DNA from: Molanna angustata
Taxonomy: Eukaryota > Arthropoda > Insecta > Trichoptera > Molannidae
NCBI GenBank assembly: GCA_963576475.1
Contig: OY754974.1
Coordinates: 11,986,904 to 12,050,903 of the forward strand
Direction: 5' to 3'
Length of the DNA stretch: 64,000 nt
Both the position numbers and the translations under genes were made by a program. The number at the start of each line of letters is the position of its first letter. Within the stretch, counting starts at the first letter, position 1. Of the stretch, positions 45,538 to 56,929 are shown piece by piece. The notes beneath the pieces are model-generated. The model did no database searches and had not been told where the DNA came from. It was given only the letters and a program-made list of their open reading frames with translations.

Positions 45538-46110
45538 GAGACACTGATCATTGTCTGTCACATGAGATACATGAGATGACACACTTGGTGTGCGATAGAA
45601 GAAATTACAAATTATTGAACGTTATAAATTTTCTCAAATCTTATCATTCTGTAAACTATTTTTATATAACCTTGCATGGACTAGTGTCCTTAATCATAAC
45701 AAAGAGACACTGTCACATGAGATACATGAGGTGACACACTTGGTGTGTTATAGAAGAAATTACAAATTGTTGAACGTTATAAATTTTCTCAAATCTTATC
45801 ATTCTGTAAACTATTTTTTATAACCTTGCATGGACTAGTGTCCTTAATCATAACAAAGAGACACTGTCACATGAGATACATGAGGTGACACACTTGGTGT
45901 GCGATAGAAGATATTACAAATTATTGAATGTTACAAATTTTCTCAATTCTTGTCATTTTGTAGATTATTTTTTATATAATTTTGTATGTACTAGTGTCCT
46001 TAATCATGACGAAGAGACACTGTTACATGACATACATGAGGAGACACACTTGCTGTGCAATAGAAAGAGTTACAATTTATTAGACGTTATAAATTTTTAT
46101 TAAATTGAGT
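45538..46110. repeat. Four tandem units of about 155 bp
   Basis: GAGACACTG starts units at 45538, 45704, 45858 and 46014. Each has ACATGAGATACATGAGGTGA, CACACTTGGTGTG and a TTAATCATAACAAA end. The first is 166 bp because of a 10-bp insertion; the last is the most diverged. Confidence 0.9.
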
Positions 46111-46446
46111 CATTAGATATTACATTTCTGATGTTCTGTCTAGCTGATGCTTTTATGTATGACATATTGGGTAATCTATTACCAAACCTGATCTCTAATA
46201 CCATGATATATAACATCATTTTAGTTAAGATTGAATTCTGTTATGATCAAAATAGTGTAATGCAAATTCAATATTGGACTTATATCACATTCTTGAAATA
46301 TTAATTTTAAAATTGCATTATATTATTATTTGTTATGGAGAAATAAGATGCTGGTATGAAATTTCTTTTGTTTAATATTAAAAATGTTTTTCATCTGGGA
46401 TCAAAGTGGATAAATTTTATGCATTTATCTTCCCGATGAATTTTCT

Positions 46447-46484
46447 TATCATGGGTAAGGTGTTTATAGGAGGTACTCATGATA
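46447..46484 (+). ncRNA. Stem-loop A in the LTR element
   Basis: TATCATGGGT / ACTCATGATA stem around a loop containing AAGGTGTTTATAGGA. See 46725-46763 for a partner with compensated stem changes. Confidence 0.45.
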
Positions 46485-46724
46485 ACTGATGTTTATAGTT
46501 ATTGATAGTGATTATTAAAATAATGATATTTTACATTTGCTATGTCTGACACATAAATCTTTCATAGACAAATTTACATGTTAGCTTTCACATTTCTTGG
46601 CTTACAATTAAGACTTGCATGTATGATACTGAGCTAAGCTCACAATTTGATATGATGACTATGATGCTGTTTTAACTGGGAATATATTCTGAACTTTAAA
46701 TTTTCCCTATGATGAAATTTTTTT

Positions 46725-46763
46725 TATCGTGAGTTAAGGTGTTTATAGGATGGACTCACGATA
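46725..46763 (+). ncRNA. Stem-loop B in the LTR element
   Basis: TATCGTGAGT / ACTCACGATA stem, same loop AAGGTGTTTATAGGA. One A-T pair of stem-loop A is a G-C pair here. Both are followed by AACTG. Confidence 0.45.
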
Positions 46764-47450
46764 ACTGTATCACGCTTGAAGATACATGGTATCTGAGTGA
46801 TTCTGTTTCAACATGAGAGCCTCTACCGCAGATTCTAGCTCACAATGAGAATTAGCACAAATGATAGCTAATCCAAGCTCACAATATGGAGACAAGACGA
46901 ATAGCTAAGATGGGGTTTCCTTAGTTTTCCATTGATTAAAAAATAATGAACGCTTCTCGGGAGTGTCATTGAAGGGGTTAAATAATCAAACGTGAGTGGA
47001 CTGAAAACGTTCACCACCAGATCTGTAAATACTGTATTATAATTGTTATTACGTCTGTTTTATGAACAGAGGGGTTTCATTTAAATGAATAGTAATCTTG
47101 ACAGCAAGTATGTCAAAATTTGGAATTTTTATTTAATATGAAAATTTTCTGTTTCAGCTAGTTTAAGAATTTTATATATTTTTATGGTAGATAATTTTTG
47201 TTTTTTTTATTATGTAACTGTTCCAGATCTGCCACCAGTTATTTAAATGACGAGGATATGTCGTTATCAGCGACATAGACTTATGTCATTTGAACTCTAT
47301 TTCTAACATTTTCCTTATCCTTAAATTGTAGGTGTTTTTCCTCGCGGGATTCGGTTGAGTTGGAGAACATGGGACTTATGCCAGTTATATTCACTAATTT
47401 CTGTTTTTCAAATTTACTATCAAAACACTTTTTTTTCTTTTTTTTGTTAA

Positions 47451-47461
47451 CAGAGGAGGTA
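47451..47461 (+). promoter_or_regulatory. Polypurine tract
   Basis: AGAGGAGG immediately before TGTGACG of the 3' LTR, preceded by a T-rich run, as expected for plus-strand priming in LTR elements. Confidence 0.8.
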
Positions 47462-47889
47462 TGTGACGTTATTTTGTATTTACACGTCACTATTTAATAA
47501 TTTTAATTTAATGTTTATAAAAATGTCTCAAACGAACGCACTTCGCAATATTGGCAATATTTCTAAAAAAGTTGTAAGGCGAACACAGCCGTGAACGGAT
47601 TAGCTAGGCGGGTCGAAATATCTATGCCTTTCTTTTCAACGCTGACAGCCGACACGAGGTGTCATCGTTCAACTATGGCCTACGCAAAATTACCCGGCAA
47701 AGACTGGAAATTTAAGTTCAAAGGAGGCTGGGTAAGTTCTCTATCTAATTTCATCGATCCTCGTCTATATAAAATATCTGGCATGAGTCACGTTCGCTAA
47801 TTTAACTTTTTTTTTTTTTTTTTACATGTCTACGTAGGGGACGCCAGCTATTAGGATTTGGGTCCATTTTACTCTTCCGAAGAAGCGCA

Positions 47890-50829
47890 CTACGTAGCGT
47901 TGGGAGGGGTTTGCAATCTAGAGAAGAGTTTATTAATTCGGATTTTAAAAAGACCCGGGTTGTACGAAGATGGAAACACAGAATTCGGAAGATCGTTCCA
48001 CAGTCGGGCTGCTGTGTTAATAAAGGAGTTCGAGAAGCGACTTGTTCGTATATGTTGAAGGTCCACTGTGAATGGATGCTGCGATTGAGTGAAGCGAGTG
48101 ACTCTGTTGCGAGTGGGTGAAGGAGGGACCAAAGATGCAAGTTCTTCTGAGCAATTCCCGTGGTAGTATCTATAGAATAAACTTAAAATACCGACTCTGC
48201 GTCTGTGTTCTAGTGATTGCAATCCATCAGTCAGTGATGGATCATCAATCAGACGTATAGCACGCCTTTGGACAGCGTCGAGGGTATTCAGTAGGTATTG
48301 GGGGGCGCCACTCCAGAGGTGACTGCCATATTCAATAATTGGGCGTATTTGCGCTTTGTAGAGTATACAGATCTGGGTCTTAGTAAAATATCTGCGCGCT
48401 CTATATAGTACGCTCAATTTTTTGGAGGCGAGTTTCACCTTAGCTTCGATGGAGCCCTTGTAGTGTAATTGGTTCGTTATAGATACTCCAAGCAGGTCGA
48501 TAGAGCTGCTGTTAGGTAGGGTGCTTCCGTTGAAAGACACTTGCAATTCATTGGGGTTTCTCTTCGCAGAAATTAGACAGGCTTGGGTTTTTGAGACGTT
48601 AAATGAAACAAGATTACTTTCACCCCAGGTATTGATTGAGTGGAGGTAGCTATTTATTTTTTGATGAAGGTCTTTCCGGGCTTCTGATATTTCACTCTGT
48701 TTAGGAGGTTTGTCAAAAGAGAAATTGTCATGGACTGTGCTGTCATCAGCGTAACAGTGGATGGGGGCGCGTAAGAGCAAGTCATTGATATGTAGGAGGA
48801 ATAGGGTTGGAGATAGAATGGACCCTTGAGGGACTCCCGCATTAATGGAATGGGGAGAAGAAGAGCAACCGTCCACTACAGTTATGACTTCGCGATCTTT
48901 TAAAAAATTCGCAATCCAAGTACACAGAGACTGGGGTAGTCCATAAGAAGGGAGTTTCATTAAGAGACCTCGGTGCCAAACCCGGTCGAAAGCTTTAGAG
49001 ATGTCAAGGGCGACAGTTTGAGCTTCTCCAAAGCGTTCCATAACTCGACCCCAAACGGATGTCACATACGCGAGTAGATCGCCACAAGATCGATTTCCAC
49101 GAAATCCATATTGGCGGTCGCTTAAAATTTTGTTTGCTTCGAGGTATGTGATCAACTTGGTGTTTAGTACCCTTTCCATTATTTTGGAGAGTACAGAAGT
49201 AATAGCGATGGGTCGGTAGTTAGATGGGTTGGAGCGATCACCTTTTTTGGGAATTGGGTGGATGACCGCTTTTTTCCAGTCACATGGGACAATACCAGTT
49301 TTAAACGAGAGTTTGAAGAGTTTAGTGAGAACTGGGGCTAGTTCGGCGGAGCATTTTTTTAACACAAGAACGGGAATTCCATCTGGTCCATTAGCTTTGT
49401 TAACATCCAACCCTCGGATGGCGAGTAAAACCTCAGAGAAGTTAATCCTTACTTCGTTCATTTTAAAACCACAATGTGGAACTGGTTGAGGAGTTTTTCC
49501 TCCGTCGTCAAGGGTTGAGTTATCTGCAAATAATTTACCGAGAAGATTAGCTTTGTCGGTGGCAGAGTTAGCAATGGATCCGTCATGGTTCGTTAAAGGT
49601 GGAAATGAAGATGTGCAAAAGTTCTGACCTATGGAGGTTGACAATGACCAGAATCTTCGGCTACCGTTAGGGCATGAGGAGAGTTTTTGACTTATATGTT
49701 GGTCATGGAGTTTTTTAGCCTGATTAATGGTTTTTTTACAATCCTTTGTCATCTTGTTGTATGCTTTCTTGTTTGACGGGGATTGAAGTTTTTGAAATGT
49801 TTTGAAAGCCAGATTTTTACGCGTGACTGCTTCTCGGCATTTGGAATCAAACCAAGGTTTTGTGCCTGGTCCGCAGGTTTTGAGGGAGGAGGGAATATAG
49901 CCATCCATAGCAGAAGTGATGACATCCCCTACCTCACGCGCACAGATAGAAGGGTCTTTGGTTCTAAAACAGACTTCATTCCAAGGAAAGTCGCGAAAGT
50001 GTATTCGCAGTGCATTCCAATCTGCTGACTTGTATTGCCAAATTTTCCTTTTAGGTTTTTCGGGTGGAAGGTCCGGGATGAAGTGGATGGCCGTTTGCAC
50101 AAGGCAATGGTCTGAAGAGCCCAGTGGGGCTGTGACTTTCAGTGTGTATCCCGTTGGCGAGGTAGTCATAAAAAGATCAAGCAGATTGGAACGATGCCCA
50201 GAGACATCAGGGATGCGAGTTGGCTCTTGAACAAGTTGCTCCAGGTTATGACACAAAGCAAAGGATTCCGTCATGCGGCCAGCCGAATCGGTAGTTCCCG
50301 ATTTCAGCCAATCGGAGTGATGGACATTGAAATCGCCGAGAACCGCAAATTCTGCCGACGGGTAGCGAAACAGAAGACTGTCAATGGTTTCTCCTAAGTA
50401 TTTGAAAAGCTCGGAAGAATCATAATCACTCATATTTGGAGATCGGTAGATACAAGCATAAATTTTTATGAATTTGTTAGATTTTAAACGGACCCACATA
50501 ACATTGAAGGCGGGGTTCTCGAACTCCTTCAATCTGACACAGTTGATGTCTTCGCGGCTGTAGAGGCACAAGCCTCCTTTGGGCACAAACATGCTTTCGA
50601 GTATGTACCCTGGGCAGTTGAGGTAACTTGTGTCGAGTGGATCTTGAATTTGTGTTTCCGTGAGAAAGAGCAGGTGTGGTTTTTGAGATTGCAAGTGATG
50701 GTGAACAGAATTTAAATTACTGTGGATACCTCTGATGTTAGCGAAGTCTACCAACAGTTCACAAATGGTGCGAGGGTATGCAGTCTTGGTTGTCGCTGTA
50801 AAAACATTATTATTGGGTTTATCTGTCAT
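47890..50829 (-). CDS. LINE ORF2-type protein: AP endonuclease plus reverse transcriptase, 979 aa
   Basis: An uninterrupted frame from ATG to stop. Residues 1-250: exonuclease-endonuclease-phosphatase fold with FLTET (Glu 58), IYRSPN (128-132), GDFNVHHSDW (165-174) and SSDH (238-241), the catalytic residues that nick target DNA. Residues about 470-760: reverse transcriptase with KANGPDG, NYRPIAITS, YGFRG, LDISKAFD (608-615), GVPQGSILSP (665-674) and active-site YADD (693-696). Residues 800-979: C-terminal tail (RPIIEYGSHLW, QRRAIRL, RLWNDLPNSVFP). No RNase H domain is seen. The order and the YADD box place it in the jockey/CR1-like LINE assembly; the exact clade needs a tree. With all key residues intact it could be active. 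Minus-strand start ATGACAGATAA overlaps the end of an upstream frame. Confidence 0.92.
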   Translation of the reverse strand: MTDKPNNNVFTATTKTAYPRTICELLVDFANIRGIHSNLNSVHHHLQSQKPHLLFLTETQIQDPLDTSYLNCPGYILESMFVPKGGLCLYSREDINCVRLKEFENPAFNVMWVRLKSNKFIKIYACIYRSPNMSDYDSSELFKYLGETIDSLLFRYPSAEFAVLGDFNVHHSDWLKSGTTDSAGRMTESFALCHNLEQLVQEPTRIPDVSGHRSNLLDLFMTTSPTGYTLKVTAPLGSSDHCLVQTAIHFIPDLPPEKPKRKIWQYKSADWNALRIHFRDFPWNEVCFRTKDPSICAREVGDVITSAMDGYIPSSLKTCGPGTKPWFDSKCREAVTRKNLAFKTFQKLQSPSNKKAYNKMTKDCKKTINQAKKLHDQHISQKLSSCPNGSRRFWSLSTSIGQNFCTSSFPPLTNHDGSIANSATDKANLLGKLFADNSTLDDGGKTPQPVPHCGFKMNEVRINFSEVLLAIRGLDVNKANGPDGIPVLVLKKCSAELAPVLTKLFKLSFKTGIVPCDWKKAVIHPIPKKGDRSNPSNYRPIAITSVLSKIMERVLNTKLITYLEANKILSDRQYGFRGNRSCGDLLAYVTSVWGRVMERFGEAQTVALDISKAFDRVWHRGLLMKLPSYGLPQSLCTWIANFLKDREVITVVDGCSSSPHSINAGVPQGSILSPTLFLLHINDLLLRAPIHCYADDSTVHDNFSFDKPPKQSEISEARKDLHQKINSYLHSINTWGESNLVSFNVSKTQACLISAKRNPNELQVSFNGSTLPNSSSIDLLGVSITNQLHYKGSIEAKVKLASKKLSVLYRARRYFTKTQICILYKAQIRPIIEYGSHLWSGAPQYLLNTLDAVQRRAIRLIDDPSLTDGLQSLEHRRRVGILSLFYRYYHGNCSEELASLVPPSPTRNRVTRFTQSQHPFTVDLQHIRTSRFSNSFINTAARLWNDLPNSVFPSSYNPGLFKIRINKLFSRLQTPPNAT

Positions 50830-51391
50830 GAAGGTTTTGTGGGGGGGGGGGGTGGCATTGTGAAACGAGGAGATCAGAAGCCCTTTTCAAGGACATTTGT
50901 TCCGGCAGCTGCGCTGCTAGGTTGAAGAAGGGAGGATATGGCCGTGGAGGACGCCTGGTGCCCCCCGCATACAACTGCTGGGACCTCGTCCGGTCACGAT
51001 CCGGCACAACAATTGCAGCGAGATTATGCGCCGACTGATAGGGCAGCCAACCCGTAGTCGTTAGCTTAGGTCGGGCCCCTGTACTATTCGGCGGCCGGCC
51101 AGCGACGAACCGTTTCACACAGATCTCCCTCGGCTCACACCTCCAACCAGACCCGCCGCGCAGCGGCCGGGATGACATCATCAAGATAGGCCGCCGATCA
51201 ACTCCAACACAAGTGCCCGCCTGGGCACCAAAGCAAAGAACCCCGAACATGGCGAGCCATTTTAGGGGACCATAAATGCAGTGGCTTGGTAAACCAGTAT
51301 AGTATACTGACCCCAGGTCGAAGGCAGGGTTTACTTTCCAATCCCAGAGGATGGGTTGGGGGGGAGCAAACTCACCTTCTCCCAAAAGCAA
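50819..51391 (-). other. Open 5' region of the LINE, possible ORF1 or 5'UTR
   Basis: Open for 190 codons from the 5' junction of the LINE to a stop that overlaps the ORF2 start (ATGACAGATAA). There is no ATG at its beginning; the first is internal (MFGVLCF). Rich in Pro, Arg and Gly, with no CCHC knuckles or other ORF1 domain. Could be a 5'-truncated ORF1, or a GC-rich 5'UTR that happens to be open. A run of ten C/G (about 50840-50849) lies just upstream of the ORF2 start. Confidence 0.45.
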
Positions 51392-52302
51392 AACTGAATT
51401 CTTGCAGGAAATATAACCGCCTCCTTTGTTCCCTTGTCTTTTGTTCCTTGCTTCCTTGCTTCTTTGCTTTCTTCTTTACTTTCTTTATCTTGTTTGTTCA
51501 TGCTGTCTTTTCATCATTCTTCAACATTGGTGTACTTTACTATGTGCACCATGGATGACTGAAAATGAATAATTTTAGATATCATGGTTGGTGCATGCTC
51601 ATATTTGCACATCATGACTTGATAATGACTAAAACACCTGTAAATTGCACTTCAAATCGACGTAAATACTACGATGGTAGTTCTCATCACAAAAATTGTA
51701 CCGGCTGATCATCTTCAAGAAGATGGAAATTCATAAAACTGTTTCATTTCTTGGTTATTATAAAAAAAAAACATATGAAATACTGATATCATTTGAAAAT
51801 TTAGTTGAATCTGTTTAATTATGTCATGTCTGATATTTCTTTTTATTATACACCACATGGTCTAGAAAAACATTTAAAAACTTGTAAATTGTAATTTAAG
51901 AATTAAATTATTTTATTAAAATGTCAAATATTTAGCTTAGTTCAGGTAACGTAGATAACTGTATCATATTTAACACTCCTTGCCAACCATGATAACAATA
52001 AATTGTAATTTCTTTTGTACTTATGCGTTTCTTTCATCACTTGGTCTTCCCTACAATCACATCTGACTCAGCTTTTCATGTTTTAATTACTGTTTCATTG
52101 AACAGAAAATTCTTATTTGATACTTAAATATATTCTTTTTTTTTGTCTTAATCAATAAACAACACGCTCTGAGATACTGAGATATTTGCATTATTTTAAA
52201 TGAGTCTCATTGCAATATCGCTGACTGCTGGTGGTAAGGTTTTATGGTGAGTATAATTTTAGCTTCTCTCTTTTTCTTTTCTCATACACCACCATACCTT
52301 AG

Positions 52303-52958
<656 letters not shown>

Positions 52959-53042
52959 ACTAGTTGCATGTAACACATGAGATCCAACTGTCGATAGCGA
53001 TAGTACGTATAGTTGAAGAATAAGTACCAAACTATAAACCCC

Positions 53043-53585
53043 TAAATACATACATACATACATACATACCATCACGCCATGTCCCTCGCGGGGTAGGCAG
53101 AGAGAACAGAACGCCACACTATTCTATCTTGACATACATTCACCGCCTCGTCAACATTCATGCTACGTCTCATGCATGTTCTTCTATTGTTCAGACTTCT
53201 AACATTTCCTTCTTTCAGAATATCGTTCACATGGTCGTGCCATCCTTTTCTTGGGCGCCCCCGACCTCTTTTTCCATTCCTGTCAGCCTTATATATTTTT
53301 TTCGTCAAGCGTTCTTCATTCATTCTTTCCACGTGACCAAACCATCTAAGTGTGTTAACTTTCATTCTAGTTACTACATCTTTCTTCATCTTACATTCTT
53401 TCCTAGTGACCTCATTTCTAACTCTATCATACATCGTTCTATTACAAATTCTTCTTAACGATCTCATTTCCACTGCATTTATTCTACTTTCATGCGACTT
53501 CTGCCATGTCCAGGTTTCACTTGCATACATCAAGGTTGGCACTACAATTGCGTTATGAATGGCAACTTTAGCTTCCTTTGATACA
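53043..53585 (-). mobile_element. LINE 3' fragment ('SAYP' family), best-preserved copy
   Basis: Minus frame 53542-53072 (156 codons) reads MYASETWTWQKSHESRINAV, EMRSLRRICNRTMYDRVRNE, RWFGHVERMNEERLTKKIYK, GRGRPRKGWHDHVNDILKEG and LSAYPARDMA, ending in a (GTAT)n tail. This is the C-terminal, post-RT part of a widespread LINE protein; no catalytic motif is included. It sits inside the HINE-like element, splitting it at 53043/53585. Confidence 0.88.
53072..53542 (-). pseudogene. Truncated LINE RT C-terminal region, 156 codons
   Basis: Open without frameshift, which makes it the reference for the eroded relatives at 700, 3665, 5862 and 59350. The ATG is internal to the family protein (PTLMYASETW), so this is a truncated product and not a gene. 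Confidence 0.85.
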
Positions 53586-54509
53586 AATTATTTAATATAT
53601 TAAGATATTTGGTTTTCTATACAACATATGTACCTATGTAGGTATGTATTTCAAGATAGGATAGTATAGAGGTCAGTCCTTTGATCCTACCCGGAATATG
53701 AAAACAGCATGATGGTATGTATGTACATATGTTTGGAGATTAGGATCACTTCTTAGATATTGTGTGTAGGCGACTGCCAGACAAATTGTATGAAGCAATG
53801 TCGTCACTAAATTCAATTTTTATAAAAATTGTTAAAAAAAAATTGAGATGTGCTAATACAATGTATACATTTTTTACAGAAAATTAAATTATCTAGTTGA
53901 GGTGTTTCAGATTTTTTTCGATATTTTTAGTAAATTTGGAAATATAGGCATTTAAACTCATAAATTTATCATAAAATAAAATATTTTTCTTAATAAAAAA
54001 TGTTTGAGACTCCCTGAATTTTTTTTTAAAAAATATATTTGAGATTTTGTTTTTGTCTATCTTTATACCAATTTTCAGCATTCTAGCTTGTATGGTTTCT
54101 GAGATATATGGAAAAATAAAGTAAAAATTCAAAAGTTGATAACCCCTGACCGAAACAAAAATTCACAATTTTAAGTATAAAAGTTTTGTAGGCCTATAAC
54201 TGTTTATTTATTCTGAAAATTTGGGTTCTGTAAATTGAGCGGATCAAAAGTTATAAGGGGGGTGGGGGACACACCCACCCACACACAGACACACACACAA
54301 AACTCACATAAAATGTTCTACTCTGAATCAATATCCTGAGTAAATCCATGTATGGGAACATATATGCTGCGAGGCCTCTAGTTGGTGTTATTAGCATGCA
54401 AAAAGTCCACTACGCCATACAAAATTTTCCTTCGTACACGCATCTTGGCTTAATAATGTCGATTCATTCAGAGAATTGAATTCTCATGAACGAATCGACA
54501 GTTGGAAAA

Positions 54510-55800
54510 CTTCGTAGCATCCTCCAGTTAGGAAGCCACGTGATGTAACTTAAGTGAGCGATTTGGCAATGAAAACATGGTGTTTATTTAGAATTTTGTA
54601 TTTAGGTAGGACTCTGCATTCGGACCTACGCATTTCAATTAGCGAAGAAAATATTGGATAATCCTTTCTCAACATATGATTTAGTGAGTATTATCTACTC
54701 CTCTACTAAGTACTTACTAACTGTTGACAATCTCTGATAATCTAATTTCAACGCTACAGTATTTCACAATTCCAAACACTGTTTGGATACATTTTCATGA
54801 ACAATGTAAGTATGGATGTATGTATGAATTTCAGTCGTATGCATGAGTTTGGTGTTAATTAAATGACTCTAACATACACGTCATTATCAGATTGGTTTTA
54901 CGGTAAATTTAGTTCATTAGAGTTAATGGAAGAATTGTTTTATTATCGTATATGTTAAAGTAGACAATACAAAATGCACAACCACAAAATACATCTGTAC
55001 CATTGTCACGTGATTCAATACAATCATTAATTGACATTATTATGTGAGTGAAATAGAGATGATTGAAATTATCGCAGTCCGTGTCGACGATATTATCAGC
55101 GAAAAGTTTAATCCAGATTTGAAAAATATATTATATTAAATAAAAACATTTAAATAGTACGTTATGTATTATGTATATTCGATGTGAGTCTTCATTATTT
55201 GTTTTTTTATGTAGTTTTGAAACACATCATCTTCGTATATAAGGTTGTACGTATACATAACAATAAACTAAAGCAATTCTATATTTTTCATACTATTAAC
55301 ATTATAAACATATTATATTGAACCTAATCCGTAACAAGCAAATAAGGGATTCCATAGAAAAAATATAAGCACCTGTGTAAATATTGTTACCTTCTTCTTT
55401 CTACTTTTTAAAAGGCTTTATTTCACCGTTGCCAGTGTTCTCACGAGAATTTTCAGATAAAAGATATTTAAAAGTAAATAGGTACAGTTCGTTCGGAGAC
55501 AATTTTTTTTTATAAAAAAATATTAATTTTTTAAATATTTATTTTAACAATTACCTACACAACATTCTAAACATACACAATAACTTTTAGTACATAGATA
55601 CAATCAAACATAACTACTTATACATATTAAAAAAAAACAAAAACGCCGAAACACCCCAACTTTGTAGATAATTTAATTTTCTATAAAAAATATGCAAATT
55701 ACAGAAAGTCTCAATTTTATTTTGTGATCACTGATCAGATGAAAATGACGAGAACAAATAAGTACCTTACATTCTTCGACCGATAATTCAGACTCTTCAG
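54510..55800. other. No recognised gene
   Basis: AT-rich, unique-looking, 1.3 kb. No family motif on either strand. Confidence 0.4.
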
Positions 55801-55807
55801 ATTCACT

Positions 55808-56928
55808 TTATGATGATAAGCTGTCACCTGTATTTACAACAAACGTGTTCTTATCCATAATAGAATCCATAAAAGCATTACTTAGTTTGTATTTTTCTTC
55901 ATCTTTTTGGAAATGTTGACACAATTGAATCCAATCATTGCCCAACACAATTGCTGGTAATTTGCGATATTTTTTCTTCTACCAAAGCACGTACACTTTC
56001 CATTGTTAATGATACATTTTTAGATCCCACATAACTTTTTATTATGGACCACATATTTTCAATTGGAAATGATATACTTTTACTCTGTAACCAATCACTA
56101 TCACAATAACAGATCTTTGTTGAAGATTAGGAATTAATTTCTCTTTCAGCCATTTTTCATAATTTGTATTGTTCATATCGTTATGAGAGTCGCCAGTTTT
56201 CTGGTGAGATTCATACATCAGAAAAGCATTGGGAATAAAACATGCCTCACCTCTCGCGTGAACAATAATATATCGTGAGCCTTTCGAAATTGGTTTCCTT
56301 AACCCTTCATTTGAACCATCGGACCAAGACATTCCTGATGTGTGGGTAGAGTGAATGTAGGTTTCATCCATATATACAATGGCCTACCTTCAGAACGATA
56401 TTTAGTCATTTTTTCTAAGAATGTAATTCTTTAAAAACTACATCACTTTTTCGATTAATAATTTTATATTGTCTTCTGTTTTTTTTTCCATTTGAAACCC
56501 AGTTCTTTGACTATGTGCTACAAAGAAGTTCTTCCACCCATAAAGTTTATGTCCGATTTTAAAACAACTAATATTTTCGACAGTGTAGGGAGTTCTTTTT
56601 TGTAACATGAAAATCTTGTATGCACCGTCTTATAACTACACTGTCGAAACTATCGACATTAATTTTTTTTAGGGATTTCCATTTTTTTTCGGAGAAGAAA
56701 AAGAAGTACCAATCGGGAGTTGATTTATTTTTTTCCCTTATTATATTTTTTACAGTCGCAATAGATAATTTAGATGCTTTTGATGTTTGTTCTAACGGAG
56801 ATATTGTATTATTATTGTTTTTATAGGTATTGTTCCCGGAAATACTCGTAGGTACATATTAAAAATGAGTTCTTTGGATTGACGGAAACGAGGTATGCCA
56901 CGTCCTAATTTTGTATTTTGTGACATAT
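55808..56928 (-). pseudogene. Broken Tc1/mariner-type DDE transposase
   Basis: Minus strand. N-terminal helix-turn-helix relic MSQNTKLGRGIPRFRQSKEL (56928), FDSVVIRRCIQDFHVTKKEL and GFKWKKKQKT linker pieces, then the catalytic core in frame 56371-56042: DETYIHST (first D of the DDE triad), WSDGSNEGLRKPISKGSRYI, IVHARGE, YESHQKTGDSHNDMN, NYEKWLKEKLIPNL. A frameshift destroys the second-D segment (VIVID-NA.YH is expected near 56085). Beyond it PIENMWSIIKSYVGSKNVSL carries the third acidic residue, and the C-terminus ...QHFQKDEEKY..SNAFMDSI ends at 55808. At least five frameshifts or stops. Element ends were not identified. Confidence 0.88.
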
Positions 56929-56929
56929 T

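Larger units (their letters stand above)
44633..47450 (+). other. 2.8-kb non-coding 3' region of the LTR element with tandem repeats and hairpins
   Basis: No env or other frame of significance. Holds a four-unit tandem repeat (45538-46110) and several stem-loops: CGAGGAAC/GTTCCTCG (44853-44896), GATAACTG/CAGTTATC (45450-45478), 46447-46484, 46725-46763 and TATGTCG/CGACATA near 47257-47278. Confidence 0.6.
47808..51391 (-). mobile_element. Nested LINE, 3584 bp, apparently near full length
   Basis: Minus-strand insertion in the 3' LTR, flanked by AACT (47804-47807 and 51392-51395). The 3' end is a 16-bp poly(A) (T run 47808-47823) with only about 65 bp of 3'UTR. It has a GC-rich 5' region of about 560 bp and one long frame (47890-50829). 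A short TSD is unusual for a LINE but the junctions are exact because the intact LTR is available for comparison. Confidence 0.93.
52959..54505 (-). mobile_element. HINE/Helitron-like composite, most complete copy, interrupted by a LINE
   Basis: Minus-strand start CCAACTGTCGATTCGTTCAT (54505 inward), then AACACCAACTAGAGGCCTCG, AACTTTTGATCCGCTCAATT, TAGGCCTACAAAACTTTTAT, ATTCTAGCTT region (54085), and the 3' block ATACCATCATGCTGTTTTCA, ending TCGACAGTTGGATCTCATG, hairpin CATGTGTTACATG, CAACTAGT (52959). The start and the subterminal end share an inverted CAACTGTCGA. Subterminal inverted repeats, a 3' hairpin and CTAGT match Helitron2/Helentron-derived (HINE) elements. About 1 kb without the LINE. 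No proteins. Confidence 0.65.

Noticed and set aside
48654..50397. Several plus- and minus-strand frames of 60-104 codons
   Set aside because: Shadows within the 979-codon LINE frame.
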